Below, in pieces: positions 40,395-50,677 of a stretch of 64,000 nucleotides of DNA. Made by a program: the position numbers and the translations under genes. The notes beneath the pieces are model-generated. The model made no database searches. It saw only the letters and a list, made by a program, of their open reading frames with translations, and was not told the DNA's origin. The DNA lies in contig CAKNFP010000001.1 in assembly GCA_930633525.1 (NCBI GenBank), forward strand, positions 2,272,001-2,336,000, read 5' to 3'. Each line of letters starts with the position of its first letter. Positions within the stretch are counted from its first letter, which is position 1. This stretch comes from Hyphomicrobiales bacterium. Its GTDB lineage: Bacteria > Pseudomonadota > Alphaproteobacteria > Rhizobiales > Beijerinckiaceae.

Positions 40395-40707
40395 TCCCCT
40401 CCCCCAAGCCTCGCCGCCGAACCGACTGACGGGCGCGCCAACACGCGGTCCTCACACCGCGATCCCAGGCTAGATCATTCCCTCCGTAAAGAGCCTTGGG
40501 GAGCAGGGCTATTCTGCGCTATTTTCCCCGAAGCTCATCGACAGACGAAGTTTGGTTCGAATAATACACGCCCGATCAATTGGCTACCAGAACCTCGACT
40601 GTGCCTGCGGCAAGGACCCCAAAACTGAGGATAAAGCAAACGCGCAGTTGGCGGTTTCGATTGAAAGGCCTCATCAGGAGAACCGGCGGAAATGACTGGA
40701 GCGAGCC
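40395..40707. other. 313-bp intergenic region
   Basis: Lies between the starts of a leftward and a rightward gene, so it should carry both promoters. Apart from the ribosome-binding sites I see no gene, RNA or strong dyad. Confidence 0.5.
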
Positions 40708-41802
40708 ATGGCCCTTAGCATCAAGACACGCTTCAGAATTCGCGTCTTGACAGTCGTCACGGCGGTATGCGCGCTGATCGGCGCCATCACCCAATGGCGC
40801 TCCATCGACAACGTGACACCCGCCATAGGCGGCGCCCTGGTAGTCGGCCTGATCGGTGCCTCAGTCTGCTATTTTGAAATGGCCCTCCAGGACCGGCTGC
40901 GGCGCATGAGCCTTGCCGCGGCGCTGGCGCTCCGCCTCATTGCCTATCTTGCTATCGTGCTCATGGTTGGCAAGCTCGTCCGTCTCGTCACGGGCCTCCC
41001 CTATGAAACGAGCAGCAGCGATATCTGGGGAACACTTGCGCTAACCTTTGGCTTCAATTTTCTTTTCGTTCTGCGGCGGCAGTTCGGGACGACCAATCTC
41101 ATCGCACTGGTCACCGGCCGCTACAGGCAGCCGCAGCAGGAGGAGCGGGCCGTTCTCTTCCTTGACCTTGCCGGCTCGACAGGAACTGCGGAGCGGCTGG
41201 GCGACGTGCGGTTCCATGCCTTCCTCGACACCCTCTTCACCGACATGACCGATGCGATCCTCGATCGTGGTGGCGAGATCTATCGTTACATCGGCGATGA
41301 GGTCATCGTGACATGGCAAGTGCCGTCACTGCTGAAATCGGCGCGGCGGCGCCACGACGTGCTCGATTGCTTCTTTGCTATTCGCGACGCGCTCGCCGCG
41401 AACAGGTCGCGCTACGAGGCCACCTTCGGCACATCGCCGCATTTCCGGGGAGCTCTCCATGTCGGCCCCCTGGTGGTCGGCGAGATGGGAGACTTCAAAC
41501 GCGAGATCGTGCTGCTCGGCGACCTGATGAACACGACCTCACGGATTGAGTCGCTCTGTCGGGATCTCGGAAAAGACTACCTTGTATCCGCGGCTGCCCA
41601 TGACCTCCTCGCCGGTGGAGGCATGGAAGATCTGCATTTCGAGGATCTCGGGCCTGTCCGCATTCGCGGCAAAAGGATTTCCATCCACCTGTTTGCGGCC
41701 TCCGACAAACCGACTGCGACATCCACACTCGCCGAAGCCGCCAAAACGTATCCGACGACGGCCGAGACGTCGGGTGTCACCACGCCGGAAAAAGTGGATT
41801 AA
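40708..41802 (+). CDS. membrane adenylate/guanylate cyclase, class III
   Basis: 364 residues. The N-terminal 120 residues contain about four membrane helices. The catalytic domain starts near residue 148 (AVLFLDLAGSTGTAERLG, metal-binding Asp in FLDLAGS) and has YIGDEVIVTW (second metal Asp), HVGPLVVGEMGDFKRE and LLGDLMNTTSRIE (transition-state Asn/Arg). It should make cAMP or cGMP in the cytosol in response to a membrane signal. The C-terminal 30 residues are Thr-rich and disordered. Confidence 0.88.
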   Translation: MALSIKTRFRIRVLTVVTAVCALIGAITQWRSIDNVTPAIGGALVVGLIGASVCYFEMALQDRLRRMSLAAALALRLIAYLAIVLMVGKLVRLVTGLPYETSSSDIWGTLALTFGFNFLFVLRRQFGTTNLIALVTGRYRQPQQEERAVLFLDLAGSTGTAERLGDVRFHAFLDTLFTDMTDAILDRGGEIYRYIGDEVIVTWQVPSLLKSARRRHDVLDCFFAIRDALAANRSRYEATFGTSPHFRGALHVGPLVVGEMGDFKREIVLLGDLMNTTSRIESLCRDLGKDYLVSAAAHDLLAGGGMEDLHFEDLGPVRIRGKRISIHLFAASDKPTATSTLAEAAKTYPTTAETSGVTTPEKVD

Positions 41803-41890
41803 CGGCCCTGGCGGGCGATCGAGAACGCCGACCTTCGGATCTCAGGCGCTCAAAAACTTCAAAGAACGCCGGACCGGTCACATTGGCTGA

Positions 41891-42370
41891 TCAACCGCGT
41901 GGCCCGAGCTCTCCCGGCCGGACCTCGCGGGCAACAGCATCCAGCACCGCGTTGACGAAGCCAGGCTCATCGTCGCTATAGAAGGCGCGCGATACATCCA
42001 CATATTCGGAGATGACCACGCGGACGGGCACGTCCTTGCGGAACATCAGCTCGTAGCAGCCGGCACGCAGGACGGCGCGCAGGACGATCTCGACGCGCGT
42101 CAGCGGCCAACCCTTGGCGAGCGCCGCGTCGACCTTGCGATCGACCGGCTTCTGCTCGCGAACCACGCCGGCAACGATATCGCGAAAAAATGCAGCTTCC
42201 GCCGGTTTGAAGGAGACGCCATCGATCTCCTGTCCCATCCAGTGCGCCTCGAACTGGGCAACGGCCTCGATGACGCCGGTCGCAGCCACGTCCATCTCGT
42301 AGAGGGCCTGGACGGCCGCGAGACGCGCCGCGCTGCGGCGTTCGCCCTTGGAAATCTGCGCGTCGCTCAT
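41891..42370 (-). CDS. nusB: transcription antitermination factor NusB
   Basis: 159 residues. [17 protein letters not shown] at the start, [20 protein letters not shown] at the end and the helical core are typical. NusB with S10 binds boxA of rRNA operons and assists processive transcription. Its ATG overlaps the ribH stop by 4 bp, placing it last in the rib operon. Confidence 0.95.
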   Translation of the reverse strand: MSDAQISKGERRSAARLAAVQALYEMDVAATGVIEAVAQFEAHWMGQEIDGVSFKPAEAAFFRDIVAGVVREQKPVDRKVDAALAKGWPLTRVEIVLRAVLRAGCYELMFRKDVPVRVVISEYVDVSRAFYSDDEPGFVNAVLDAVAREVRPGELGPRG

Positions 42371-42867
42371 CGGGTTTTTCCCGTCACGGCCAGATCGCGC
42401 TTGATGCGAAGAACGGCGAGCGCCGCCTGCGCCGCACCGCCTCCCTTGTCCATCTCGCTCACGCGCGCCCGCGCCCAGGCCTGCTCATCGTTCTCGACGG
42501 TCAGGATGCCATTGCCGAATGGCAGACGCCGGCTCACCGCCAGATCCATCAGGGCACGCGCGCTCTCGTTGGCGACAATGTCGTAATGGCCCGTCTCACC
42601 CCTGATGACACAGCCGAGCGCCACCGCCGCATCATAGGGAAGGCCCCGAGCCTCGGCCGCGTCAAGCGCGATCGCCAGCAGCGCCGGCAGTTCAAGCGCG
42701 CCAGGCACGGTGAGAACATCGACAGTGGCGCCGGCCGCCTCACATGCGCCACGCGCACCCCGCAGCATTTCGTCTGCCAGGTCGTCATAGAAGCGCGCCT
42801 CGACGATGAGAACGCGCGCTGGCCCCGAGGAGGCGGCGACAGGTGTGCTTTGGCGTGGAGCGGCCAT
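42367..42867 (-). CDS. ribH: 6,7-dimethyl-8-ribityllumazine synthase
   Basis: 166 residues from ATG 42867. The motifs [30 protein letters not shown] and [20 protein letters not shown] (substrate and phosphate sites) are intact. It condenses ribulose-derived butanone phosphate with the pyrimidine to make lumazine, the substrate of RibE. An in-frame GTG further upstream is unlikely because it adds an unconserved tail. Confidence 0.95.
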   Translation of the reverse strand: MAAPRQSTPVAASSGPARVLIVEARFYDDLADEMLRGARGACEAAGATVDVLTVPGALELPALLAIALDAAEARGLPYDAAVALGCVIRGETGHYDIVANESARALMDLAVSRRLPFGNGILTVENDEQAWARARVSEMDKGGGAAQAALAVLRIKRDLAVTGKTR

Positions 42868-42938
42868 GACGATGATCCGAACAAGATAAAACGGGACAGA
42901 GGGGTCCGGGCACACGTCACCACGAACCGGCCTGTAGC

Positions 42939-43592
42939 TCAGTAGCGCGCGCCCCGCGCCTCCGCAAGGCGTGCGGCATAGCGAGCCATGAGATCCACCT
43001 CCAGATTGAGATGGTCACCAGCACCACGCGCTCCCCAGGTCGTGACCTCGAGCGTGTGGGGAATGAGCAGGATGGAGAAGACGCTACCCTCGACGTGGTT
43101 GACCGTCAGAGAGCAGCCGTCAAGCGAAACCGAGCCCTTGGCCGCGATGAAGGCAGCAATCGCCTCGGGCGCGCGGATGTCGAAACGCGCCGTGGCGCCC
43201 CAAGAACTTCCCTCGCCTCCCCCGCCTGCTTCCGTAATGTCCTGACGCGCGATGATCGTGGCGATCCCGTCCACATGGCCCGTGACGATATGTCCGCCGA
43301 GCTCGTCACCGATCTTAAGGGAGCGTTCGAGATTGACGCGCGTGCCGACCGCCCAGTCGCCAACCGTGGTCAGGGCAAGAGTCTCAGCCGCCGCGTCAAC
43401 CTCAAACCACGAACCCTGCTCGTGCGGGCCGACCGCGACGACGGTGAGACAGGGGCCGCCGCAGGCGATCGATGCGCCGATGGCGATCGTTGCCGGGTCA
43501 AAGCGGGAGATGATGCGCAGACGGCGCAGGGTTCCCTGGAAGTTCTCGGCGGCAACGATCTCGCCGACATCCGTCACGATTCCAGTAAACAT
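42939..43592 (-). CDS. ribE: riboflavin synthase, alpha chain
   Basis: 217 residues starting [12 protein letters not shown], with the duplicated lumazine-binding domain: first copy [17 protein letters not shown], second copy [20 protein letters not shown]. It dismutates two lumazines to riboflavin. The start overlaps the ribD stop by 19 bp. No FMN riboswitch is visible upstream; the group appears to be read from the nrdR side. Confidence 0.95.
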   Translation of the reverse strand: MFTGIVTDVGEIVAAENFQGTLRRLRIISRFDPATIAIGASIACGGPCLTVVAVGPHEQGSWFEVDAAAETLALTTVGDWAVGTRVNLERSLKIGDELGGHIVTGHVDGIATIIARQDITEAGGGGEGSSWGATARFDIRAPEAIAAFIAAKGSVSLDGCSLTVNHVEGSVFSILLIPHTLEVTTWGARGAGDHLNLEVDLMARYAARLAEARGARY

Positions 43593-44749
43593 AAACTTGG
43601 CCTCTCAAGGACGGCAAATCGATCAACGGCGCCATCGACCGTGCTGCCCGTGCCATCCCGTGCAACATCCGATCGGGCGACATCCCATGTCGCGACGGCT
43701 TTGACAATCCCGCTTTGAGCAAGGCCCGCAAGATGCGGCCCGAGGGCTGTAATGCCCGCTCGCGCCGACAGCGCCCGCAGCGGAAGCGGTCCTGTCACGG
43801 TCACGAGTTCATCGACCAGCGCGGCCGTGGCCAGCGCCTCTGCCAGCCGCGGACCGCCCTCGCAAAAAACACGCGTCACACCGCGCGTCGCCAGAAGCCG
43901 CAGCGCCGCATTGAGATCGACCTTGCCGGTCGAGCCAAGCCGCATCACCTCGACACCCTGCGCGACCAGCGCCCGCTCGGCCTCGACCGGCGCGTCCCGG
44001 CCGGCGACGATCCATGTCGGATGCCGCGCCGCCGTCCGCGCGACCACGGCTGTCGGGGGCGTGCGGAGCGCCGTGTCGACGATCACGCGGACCGGTGAGC
44101 GAGCCTCCATCCCCGGCAGCCGGACATTCAGGGCGGGATCATCGGCCAGGACCGTACCGACGCCAACCATGATGGCATCGGCATGCGCGCGCATGAGATG
44201 GACCTGGTCGTTGGCGATCGGGCCGGTGATGCGCAGGCGCTCGCCCGCGACGCCTGCGAAACCGTCCGCCGTCATCGCCAGCTTGACGGTGACCGCCGGT
44301 CGCCCCTCCCGCACACGCAGGATATGCCCGCGATGGGCGCGCTCAGCTTCGACGGCCATGAGGCCCGTGGTCACGTCGATGCCCGCCTCCCTGAGACGCG
44401 CATGGCCCGAACCTGCCACCCGCGGGTCCGGATCCTCGAGCGCCGAGACGACACGCGCGACGCCCGCGGCGATGACCGCGTCGACGCAGGGCGGGCTCCG
44501 CCCCCAGTGCGAACAGGGCTCCAATGTGACGTAAAGCGTCGCGCCACGCGCGGCCTCGCCGGCGGCGGCCAGTGCCACGGGCTCGCCATGGGGGCGCCCC
44601 CCGGGCTGGGTCATGCCACGGCCCAGGATGATCCCCTCAGGCCCCGGCGCGACGATCAAGGCGCCGACAGAGGGATTGGGCCAGGTCAGCCCGAGATGAC
44701 GCGCGCCAAGGGCGAGGGCATCGCGCATGAAACGGCGATCCAGGGACAT
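43574..44749 (-). CDS. ribD: bifunctional riboflavin deaminase/reductase
   Basis: 391 residues from ATG 44749. The N-terminal cytidine-deaminase-like domain has HGEPVALAAAGEA and the zinc site LEPCSHWGRSPPC. The C-terminal reductase has ITGPIANDQVHLMRAHADAI and RVFCEGGPRLAEAL. It performs steps two and three of riboflavin synthesis from GTP. It lies 36 bp after nrdR. A start eleven codons upstream is possible. Confidence 0.94.
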   Translation of the reverse strand: MSLDRRFMRDALALGARHLGLTWPNPSVGALIVAPGPEGIILGRGMTQPGGRPHGEPVALAAAGEAARGATLYVTLEPCSHWGRSPPCVDAVIAAGVARVVSALEDPDPRVAGSGHARLREAGIDVTTGLMAVEAERAHRGHILRVREGRPAVTVKLAMTADGFAGVAGERLRITGPIANDQVHLMRAHADAIMVGVGTVLADDPALNVRLPGMEARSPVRVIVDTALRTPPTAVVARTAARHPTWIVAGRDAPVEAERALVAQGVEVMRLGSTGKVDLNAALRLLATRGVTRVFCEGGPRLAEALATAALVDELVTVTGPLPLRALSARAGITALGPHLAGLAQSGIVKAVATWDVARSDVARDGTGSTVDGAVDRFAVLERPSLCLLES

Positions 44750-44785
44750 CTGGTGCGGCGAAAGGCAGTCGGTCGCGGGCAAAGC

Positions 44786-45313
44786 TCAGGTCTTCGTGTC
44801 AGCCGCGTCGGGAGCATCGGCGCTCTGGGCGGCCTCCCCAACATCGGCCTCGACGGGCAACTCTTCAAGAGCGAGCTCTCCGATGAGCGCCTTGAAGTCC
44901 TGCGCCTCGCGAAAGTTCCTGTAGACGGACGCGAAGCGGACATAGGCCACGCTGTCGAGATTACGCAGCGCCTTCATCACCACCTCGCCGATCATCTGGC
45001 TGGTGACTTCGGACTCACCGGTGCTCTCGAGCTGGCGTACAACGCCGTTGATCAGTCGCTCGACCCGTTCGGGATCGACCGCCCGCTTGCGCAACGAGAC
45101 ATTGACGGAACGCGTGAGCTTGTCGCGGTCGAAGGGCACCCGCCGCCCCGACCGCTTCAACACCATCAGCTCACGGAGCTGGACGCGCTCGAAAGTCGTG
45201 AAACGGCCACCGCAGTCCGGGCAGACACGCCGACGGCGGATGGAGGAATGGTCATCGGTCGGCCGGGAGTCCTTCACCTGCGTGTCGAGACTGCCGCAGA
45301 ACGGGCAACGCAT
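44786..45313 (-). CDS. nrdR: transcriptional repressor NrdR
   Basis: 175 residues. The zinc ribbon ([17 protein letters not shown], then [16 protein letters not shown]) and the ATP-cone domain ([18 protein letters not shown], residues about 50-140) are complete. It represses ribonucleotide reductase genes according to nucleotide state. The C-terminal 25 residues are an acidic Ala-rich extension. Its place between glyA and ribD is usual in Rhizobiales. Confidence 0.95.
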   Translation of the reverse strand: MRCPFCGSLDTQVKDSRPTDDHSSIRRRRVCPDCGGRFTTFERVQLRELMVLKRSGRRVPFDRDKLTRSVNVSLRKRAVDPERVERLINGVVRQLESTGESEVTSQMIGEVVMKALRNLDSVAYVRFASVYRNFREAQDFKALIGELALEELPVEADVGEAAQSADAPDAADTKT

Positions 45314-45399
45314 GGTTTCACTCCGGCTTCACGACGCAGCGCCCCCCGGCGCCGCGTCCGAAAACCATATCAGGCTCCGATAAGGCCAAGCGAGTCCTA

Positions 45400-46707
45400 T
45401 CACCCGTAGATCGGGAAACGCTTGGTCAGTTCATGGGTGCGCTTCAGCACGGAGGCCTCGGTGGCGGCGTTTTCCACGTCACCATGAGCCGCCAGGCCAT
45501 CGAGCACCTCGACGATGAGCGATGCCACCTGCTTGAACTCGGCCACGCCGAAGCCGCGCGATGTCGCCGCCGGCGTGCCAAGGCGAATGCCAGAGGTGAT
45601 CGTCGGCTTCTCCGGGTCGAACGGCACGCCATTCTTGTTGCAGGTGATGCCGGCGCGCCCGAGTGCGGCCTCGGCGGCCTTGCCGGTGAGCTTCTTCGGC
45701 CGGAGGTCGACGAGCATCAGGTGATTATCCGTGCCGCCCGTGACGATGTCATAGCCGCCGGCCGCGATGCCATCGGCCAGCACCTTGGCGTTATCGACCA
45801 CGGCGCGCGCGTAGATCTTGAAGTCGGGCTTCAGCGCCTCACCGAAAGAGACCGCCTTCGCCGCGATGACATGCATCAACGGGCCGCCCTGCAGACCGGG
45901 GAAGATCGCCGAATTGATCTTCTTGGCCAGATCCTCCTCGTTGGTGAGAATCATGCCGCCGCGCGGGCCGCGCAAGGTCTTGTGGGTCGTGGTCGTGACC
46001 ACATGGGCATGCGGGAACGGCGAAGGATGCGCGCCACCGGCCACAAGGCCGGCAAAATGGGCGATATCGACCATGAAATAGGCGCCGACGGCGTCGGCTA
46101 TGGCCCGGAAGCGCTCGAAATCCCAATGGCGGGCGTAAGCCGAGCCACCGGCCACGATGACCTTGGGCTTATGGGCATGCGCGAGCCGTTCCACCTCGTC
46201 CATGTCGACGCGGTGGTCGGTCTTCGATACGGGATAGGGGACGGGCTTGAACCACTTGCCCGACATGTTCGGCGGGGCGCCATGGGTGAGATGGCCGCCG
46301 GCGGCGAGATCCAGCCCCATGAAGGTGTCGCCGGGCTGCATAAGGGCCATGAACACGGCCTGATTCGCCTGCGAACCGGAGTTCGGCTGCACATTGGCGA
46401 AGCGGCAGTCGAACAGGCGGCAGGCCCGCTCTATGGCGAGATCCTCGGCGATATCGACGAACTGGCAGCCACCATAATAGCGGCGGCGCGGATAACCCTC
46501 CGCGTATTTGTTCGTCATCACCGAGCCCTGGGCTTCCAGGACGGCGCGGGAGACGATGTTCTCCGAGGCGATCAATTCGATTTCGTCGCGCTGGCGACCG
46601 AGTTCGAGTTCAATGGCGCGCGCGATCTCCGGATCGGCGTCCGCGAGCGACGCGGAGAAAAAGCTGTTGGTCAAATGGCTTCCGGCCGCGGCTTCATGTA
46701 CGCTCAT
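45400..46707 (-). CDS. glyA: serine hydroxymethyltransferase
   Basis: 435 residues from ATG 46707. [39 protein letters not shown] and the PLP-lysine motif [18 protein letters not shown] are intact. It interconverts serine and glycine and feeds one-carbon units to tetrahydrofolate. The open frame continues upstream, but the conserved protein begins here. Confidence 0.96.
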   Translation of the reverse strand: MSVHEAAAGSHLTNSFFSASLADADPEIARAIELELGRQRDEIELIASENIVSRAVLEAQGSVMTNKYAEGYPRRRYYGGCQFVDIAEDLAIERACRLFDCRFANVQPNSGSQANQAVFMALMQPGDTFMGLDLAAGGHLTHGAPPNMSGKWFKPVPYPVSKTDHRVDMDEVERLAHAHKPKVIVAGGSAYARHWDFERFRAIADAVGAYFMVDIAHFAGLVAGGAHPSPFPHAHVVTTTTHKTLRGPRGGMILTNEEDLAKKINSAIFPGLQGGPLMHVIAAKAVSFGEALKPDFKIYARAVVDNAKVLADGIAAGGYDIVTGGTDNHLMLVDLRPKKLTGKAAEAALGRAGITCNKNGVPFDPEKPTITSGIRLGTPAATSRGFGVAEFKQVASLIVEVLDGLAAHGDVENAATEASVLKRTHELTKRFPIYG

Positions 46708-46935
46708 CGTCTCTACTCCCGTGACAGAACGGTATCGATGGCGCGATATGTATGCGCCACCGCAAGCGGTGCCAAGCTCGGCCGGCCGTACCGAAGGATG
46801 CCCTGAACCTGATTCGAAAAATCCAGGTCCGGCACGACGGACCACACCGCGCGGTCCCCATATCACGCAGCAGGATGCAGGCCAACACGAGACAGCCAAA
46901 TCAGAGTCGGAAGGGCTATTGGACGCACCTCCGCA

Positions 46936-47511
46936 CTAGCCTCTCGGCGCGATGGGCCGCCATCGGTGCTGGACGGCGAGATCCGGGAGCTTGACCGTCC
47001 AATAATGCCCTTGATGGGGCTGGTCGAGTTCACGGCTGATCGGCAGGCCGAGATAGCGGCATAATAACAAGGTCCCCACGCCGCCATGGCCGACAATTGC
47101 GATATCGCCAGCGCCGTGTCTTGCGAGGATCTGCTCCGTGGCCTTCCCTACGCGGATCTGCGCATCGACGGCGCGCTCCCAGCCGCGCACGCTTCGTGTG
47201 GGATGCGCAAAGAACGCATCGGCAACCGCCCCAAATTCGTCGGGGGGCAAGAACCCGGTCGCGCTCCTGTCATTCTCGCCGAGGTCGCGCTCCACGGCCA
47301 CGCCGATGCCCAGGCGCGCGGCAAGCAAGCCCGCGGCTTCAATCGCCTTCGCCTCGCTGCTTGCCCACACCGCTGTCACGTCATCGAGGACGGGGTTTCC
47401 GGCAAACTCGCGCATCCGCGCGATGCCACGGTCACTCAGTCCCCACCGCTCGACGGGTATGAGCGGATCTATCGTAACTTCGGGGTGGGAAATGACGAAA
47501 AGGCTTGCCAT
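46936..47511 (-). CDS. histidine phosphatase superfamily protein with altered first motif
   Basis: 191 residues. The C-terminal half has the family's second catalytic region (IAIVGHGGVGTLLLC) and the middle WASSEAKAIEAAG. The usual RHG of the first motif is SHP (LFVISHPEVTIDP), keeping the phosphate-accepting His but replacing the Arg that holds the phosphate. Activity may be changed. A non-phosphatase role is possible. Confidence 0.8.
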   Translation of the reverse strand: MASLFVISHPEVTIDPLIPVERWGLSDRGIARMREFAGNPVLDDVTAVWASSEAKAIEAAGLLAARLGIGVAVERDLGENDRSATGFLPPDEFGAVADAFFAHPTRSVRGWERAVDAQIRVGKATEQILARHGAGDIAIVGHGGVGTLLLCRYLGLPISRELDQPHQGHYWTVKLPDLAVQHRWRPIAPRG

Positions 47512-47594
47512 GAAATCTCTATCGCATGGCGGGGGCACACTATCCACCGCGCCAACAGACAGTTGCGATGGTCAAGCTGCCCGTTGGCGAAGCC

Positions 47595-47620
47595 AAAAAA
47601 AAAGCCCGCCAGAGGCGGGC
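47595..47620 (-). terminator. intrinsic terminator after the L,D-transpeptidase gene
   Basis: On the minus strand GCCCGCC pairs with GGCGGGC (47604-47610 and 47614-47620) round a 3-base loop, followed by nine T. It lies 22 bp past the stop at 47643. Confidence 0.9.
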
Positions 47621-47642
47621 TTCCTCGCATGAGCCGGGCAGC

Positions 47643-48923
47643 TCAGTTCGTCGCGTCGATGTCTTCGTCGATCGCCGAATAATTCATGACCTTCGCGATA
47701 TTCAGGCCATCGCGGTTGTAGATGTCGTCGCGGAACTGCACCGCGCCATCAGACGTCGCCCAGCTCGTGATGTAGGTCCAGTAGACCGGAACCGCCGAGG
47801 TGATCGTGGCGTCGATGCGGTCGCCCGAGGCGATCGCGGCGTCGATGCGGGTGCGATCCCAACCGGGCGTGTCCTTCAAGAGCCACGTGATGTAGTCGCG
47901 CACATTCTGCACGCGCACGCAGCCGGACGACACGAAGCGGAAATCGTCACCGAACACACCCTTGGAAGGGGTATCGTGCATGTAGACGCCATGCGGGTTC
48001 GGGATATTGATGCGCACCATGCCCATCGAATTCAGGTCCGCGCCGGGATCCTGCCGGAACATGTAGCGCGTCGCGTCATTCGAATTCCAGTTGATGCTCT
48101 GGGGCGGGACTTCCTGTCCCTGTCCGTTGAACACGCGGATCTTCTGGTCCGAGAGATAGCTCGGATCAGTCCGCATCTTCGGGATCAGGTCCTTGCGGAT
48201 GATCGACGCCGGCACCGTCCAGAAGGGGTTGAAGTTCACCTGGGTGATCCGGGCGTTCATGATCGGCGACTGCCGATCGATCTTGCCGACACCGGCCGCG
48301 TGGCGCGTGGCGACATGACCGTTCTCGACCGTCTCCACCTGGGCGGCCGGAATATTCACGATCACATAGCGCTGGCCGAGGTTGCCGGACAGCGAACGCA
48401 GGCGGACGAGATTTGTCTCAAGCTGCTGCAGGCGCACCTGGGCCGGCACGTTCATCGCGGCGATCGTGCTGGCGTTCACGACGCCCGTCGGAGCGAGGCC
48501 GTGGCGCCCCTGAAAGCGCTTGACGGCCGCCTCGACGTAGGAATCGAAGATATCCGTATCACTGGATTGGACGGAGAGGTCGCCGCTGACGGTAAGCCGC
48601 TGACGCAGCGCGACGACAGCCGGGCTGCGCATACCGACCTTCAAGGTCTGGCGCCCCTGGATCTGTCCCCAGCCACCACGGTTCACGATATCGCGATAAT
48701 GCGCGATCGCGGCTTCCGTCGCCGCGACAGCCTCGGCCGACAAGGTCGGCGTATTGGAACGGCGCAGGCGCATGCTCGACGCGGCATCATAGCTCTGCAC
48801 CCACTCGGCCTGAGAGCCGAGCGCCACTTGTTGCGCTTGCGCGATTTCGACCGCAGCCATCGACGATACGCCGAGCGTGACAGCCAGCAATCCAACGTTC
48901 GATAATGAGTACCGAAGGCTCAC
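47643..48923 (-). CDS. L,D-transpeptidase, YcbB/LdtD type
   Basis: 426 residues from a GTG at 48923, which gives a signal peptide (LSNVGLLAVTLGVSSMAAV, cleavage near AQA). A peptidoglycan-binding helical domain spans about residues 85-165 (VGMRSPAVVALRQRL, then VEAAVKRFQGRHGL). The YkuD catalytic domain has YMHDTPSKGVFG and SSGCVRVQN (His and nucleophilic Cys). It makes 3-3 crosslinks or anchors proteins in the wall. The ldtR gene is next upstream, as in other Rhizobiales. Confidence 0.88.
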   Translation of the reverse strand: MSLRYSLSNVGLLAVTLGVSSMAAVEIAQAQQVALGSQAEWVQSYDAASSMRLRRSNTPTLSAEAVAATEAAIAHYRDIVNRGGWGQIQGRQTLKVGMRSPAVVALRQRLTVSGDLSVQSSDTDIFDSYVEAAVKRFQGRHGLAPTGVVNASTIAAMNVPAQVRLQQLETNLVRLRSLSGNLGQRYVIVNIPAAQVETVENGHVATRHAAGVGKIDRQSPIMNARITQVNFNPFWTVPASIIRKDLIPKMRTDPSYLSDQKIRVFNGQGQEVPPQSINWNSNDATRYMFRQDPGADLNSMGMVRINIPNPHGVYMHDTPSKGVFGDDFRFVSSGCVRVQNVRDYITWLLKDTPGWDRTRIDAAIASGDRIDATITSAVPVYWTYITSWATSDGAVQFRDDIYNRDGLNIAKVMNYSAIDEDIDATN

Positions 48924-49192
48924 AGACCCAATCCCACTGTTGAACTTAACATGCCCCGACACCCGCGCCACTGCGCAGGCAACAACCGCCGGGTCCGATT
49001 GGTCGAACTGTAAGCGGTAGTCCGTTAAACAACCATGAGCAGTCGGGCTAATTTGTGGCATCTAGCGGGAGCTGTGTGGCGTCGTCAACCTTGTGTTGCC
49101 GCAGCGCAACAAGGAGCAAGGAGATCCCCGGCGCCCCTTCAACGAGGCATTCGTGATCACCTTGCCACCTTTGCGTTGATGCCATTGCCAGA

Positions 49193-49705
49193 TCAGAGCT
49201 TGTAGCGGATCTGATCTGTCCAATAACGCTCCAGTCGCAACAGGGAGCGGTTGATCAGCTTGAAATCATCGGACGAGATCCCGCCGAGCGGCGCAATCGT
49301 CTGCATATGCTTCTCGTAGAGTGCCGTCACGACATCGTGTACCGCCCGGCCCTTGGCGGTCAGCGTGATGCGCATGGAACGACGGTCGACGCGGGAGCGG
49401 GTCTGCTGCAGATAGTCCATCTCGACCAGCTTCTTGACGTTGTACGAAACATTCGCGCCGAGATAATAGCCGCGCGAGCGTAGCTCGCTGGCACTCAGTT
49501 CCTTATCGCCGATATTGTAGAGCAGGAGCGCTTGCACGCTGTTCAGCTCGTTGCCGCCGCGCCGCTCGAATTCATCCTTGATAACATCGAGAAGACGGCG
49601 ATGGAGACGCTCGACAAGCGTCAACGATTCCAGATAGAGCCCGCTGATCTCGTCTTCGACCGGAACGGGAACACTTTTCCCAATCAATTGTGCTGCAATA
49701 GTCAT
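49193..49705 (-). CDS. ldtR: MarR-family regulator LdtR
   Basis: 170 residues. A winged helix-turn-helix is visible at SVQALLLYNIGDKELSASEL and RGYYLGANVSYNVKKLVEM, with wing SRVDRRSMRITLT. Sequence and location match LdtR, described in Liberibacter and Sinorhizobium as controlling the adjacent L,D-transpeptidase and osmotic tolerance. A nested palindrome begins 6 bp before its ATG and suggests autoregulation. Confidence 0.9.
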   Translation of the reverse strand: MTIAAQLIGKSVPVPVEDEISGLYLESLTLVERLHRRLLDVIKDEFERRGGNELNSVQALLLYNIGDKELSASELRSRGYYLGANVSYNVKKLVEMDYLQQTRSRVDRRSMRITLTAKGRAVHDVVTALYEKHMQTIAPLGGISSDDFKLINRSLLRLERYWTDQIRYKL

Positions 49706-49710
49706 TTGAC

Positions 49711-49763
49711 GCCTCATAAATTAACTTTGCGATCCGTTGATCGGATCTGCGAACCAATGAGGC
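49711..49763. promoter_or_regulatory. nested palindrome in the ldtR promoter
   Basis: Inner dyad GATCCG (49731-49736) with CGGATC (49742-49747), extended by TTTGC/GCGAA-like flanks. The outer dyad is GCCTCAT (49711-49717) with ATGAGGC (49757-49763), centred within 2 bp of it. MarR-type dimers bind such symmetric sites, so this is a likely LdtR operator. Confidence 0.6.
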
Positions 49764-49898
49764 AGAGACTACGTGAGATCTCTGAAAAGCGATTTAATCA
49801 ATAAAATGAACAAGATATTTCTTTATCGCTCAGACTTTTGGTGCGAATTGCACAAAGCGCGACACCGATATCTGTAGTGGTCCGTATGCCACCAAGAC

Positions 49899-50345
49899 TT
49901 AGTCAGTGGTGCGTGCGGCGAGCCACGAGATCACGAAATAGGTCGCGACAAGGATCACCATGGCCGCAATGGTCACAAAACCGTGACCGATGATATGCGG
50001 AAAGAAGATCGCCAGGATCAGATCGCTCATCACGGCGAGCAACCACATGACCCCTCCCCAGGTGCTTGTCAGCCACAGACCGACGGCCGCTACAAGGTCG
50101 ATGATTGCGAAATAGATCGTTGTGGCTTGATAGGCCATCGGCCGGCCCTCGAAGGGCGCGTCACCAGGAAATACGCCAAGCAGGATGGCCCAATGGCCGA
50201 CGCCCGTGACCAGCCAGACCACGGCCATGGCGCGCAGGAACCACACCAGCACCACGTCCCACTGCAGCCCAGGGGATTCGTCGTTCGTCAGGGCGTCGGC
50301 GAAGCCCTGCTGCGCGCCGGATCGGTCATGTCGTGCTCGTGCCAT
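49899..50345 (-). CDS. DUF6163-type integral membrane protein
   Basis: 148 residues with four membrane helices (about 29-55, 70-92, 93-108 and 120-145) after a polar N-terminus. Sequence and position between ldtR and hemB match the Rhizobiales DUF6163 family, whose function is not known. Confidence 0.78.
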   Translation of the reverse strand: MARARHDRSGAQQGFADALTNDESPGLQWDVVLVWFLRAMAVVWLVTGVGHWAILLGVFPGDAPFEGRPMAYQATTIYFAIIDLVAAVGLWLTSTWGGVMWLLAVMSDLILAIFFPHIIGHGFVTIAAMVILVATYFVISWLAARTTD

Positions 50346-50677
50346 TTCCTTTTCCTACCCACTATCACATCACACGCAAGCCGCTCCGGGAGCCGAATCC
50401 CCTCCACGCCCGGCATCTGGTATACGCGAATTGCAGCCTGTACCGGTGCACGCTCATCGCCCCAGCGCCGGAATCCCCGGAAAAGTCTGATGGCAGTCCC
50501 ACCGGCTGCGGACCGATGCCGAGGAGACGAAAGACTGGCGGGCGGACAGCACGCCGTCAATCGCATGGTGCCGTGCCCCTGCGACGACATGGCCGGCAAG
50601 ATGAGCCGTCCGGCATTTCGATATGCATGACGAGATGCTAAGCGAGAGAGTATTACTTCAAGGCTGGATCAGATCCG
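50346..50677. other. 332-bp intergenic region
   Basis: Lies between two divergent starts (a membrane protein and hemB) and should contain both promoters. No RNA gene, repeat or strong dyad was found. Confidence 0.5.

Noticed and set aside
45433..46806. 457-codon frame antisense to glyA
   Set aside because: Shadow of a highly conserved enzyme gene; the antisense product has no family features.
47526..48905. 459-codon frame antisense to the L,D-transpeptidase gene
   Set aside because: His/Arg/Asp-rich shadow; the sense protein has signal peptide and catalytic motif.
49089..49114. Imperfect CCTTGT/ACAAGG hairpin downstream of ldtR
   Set aside because: It contains a bulge and no T-run follows; could be chance, so not listed as a terminator.
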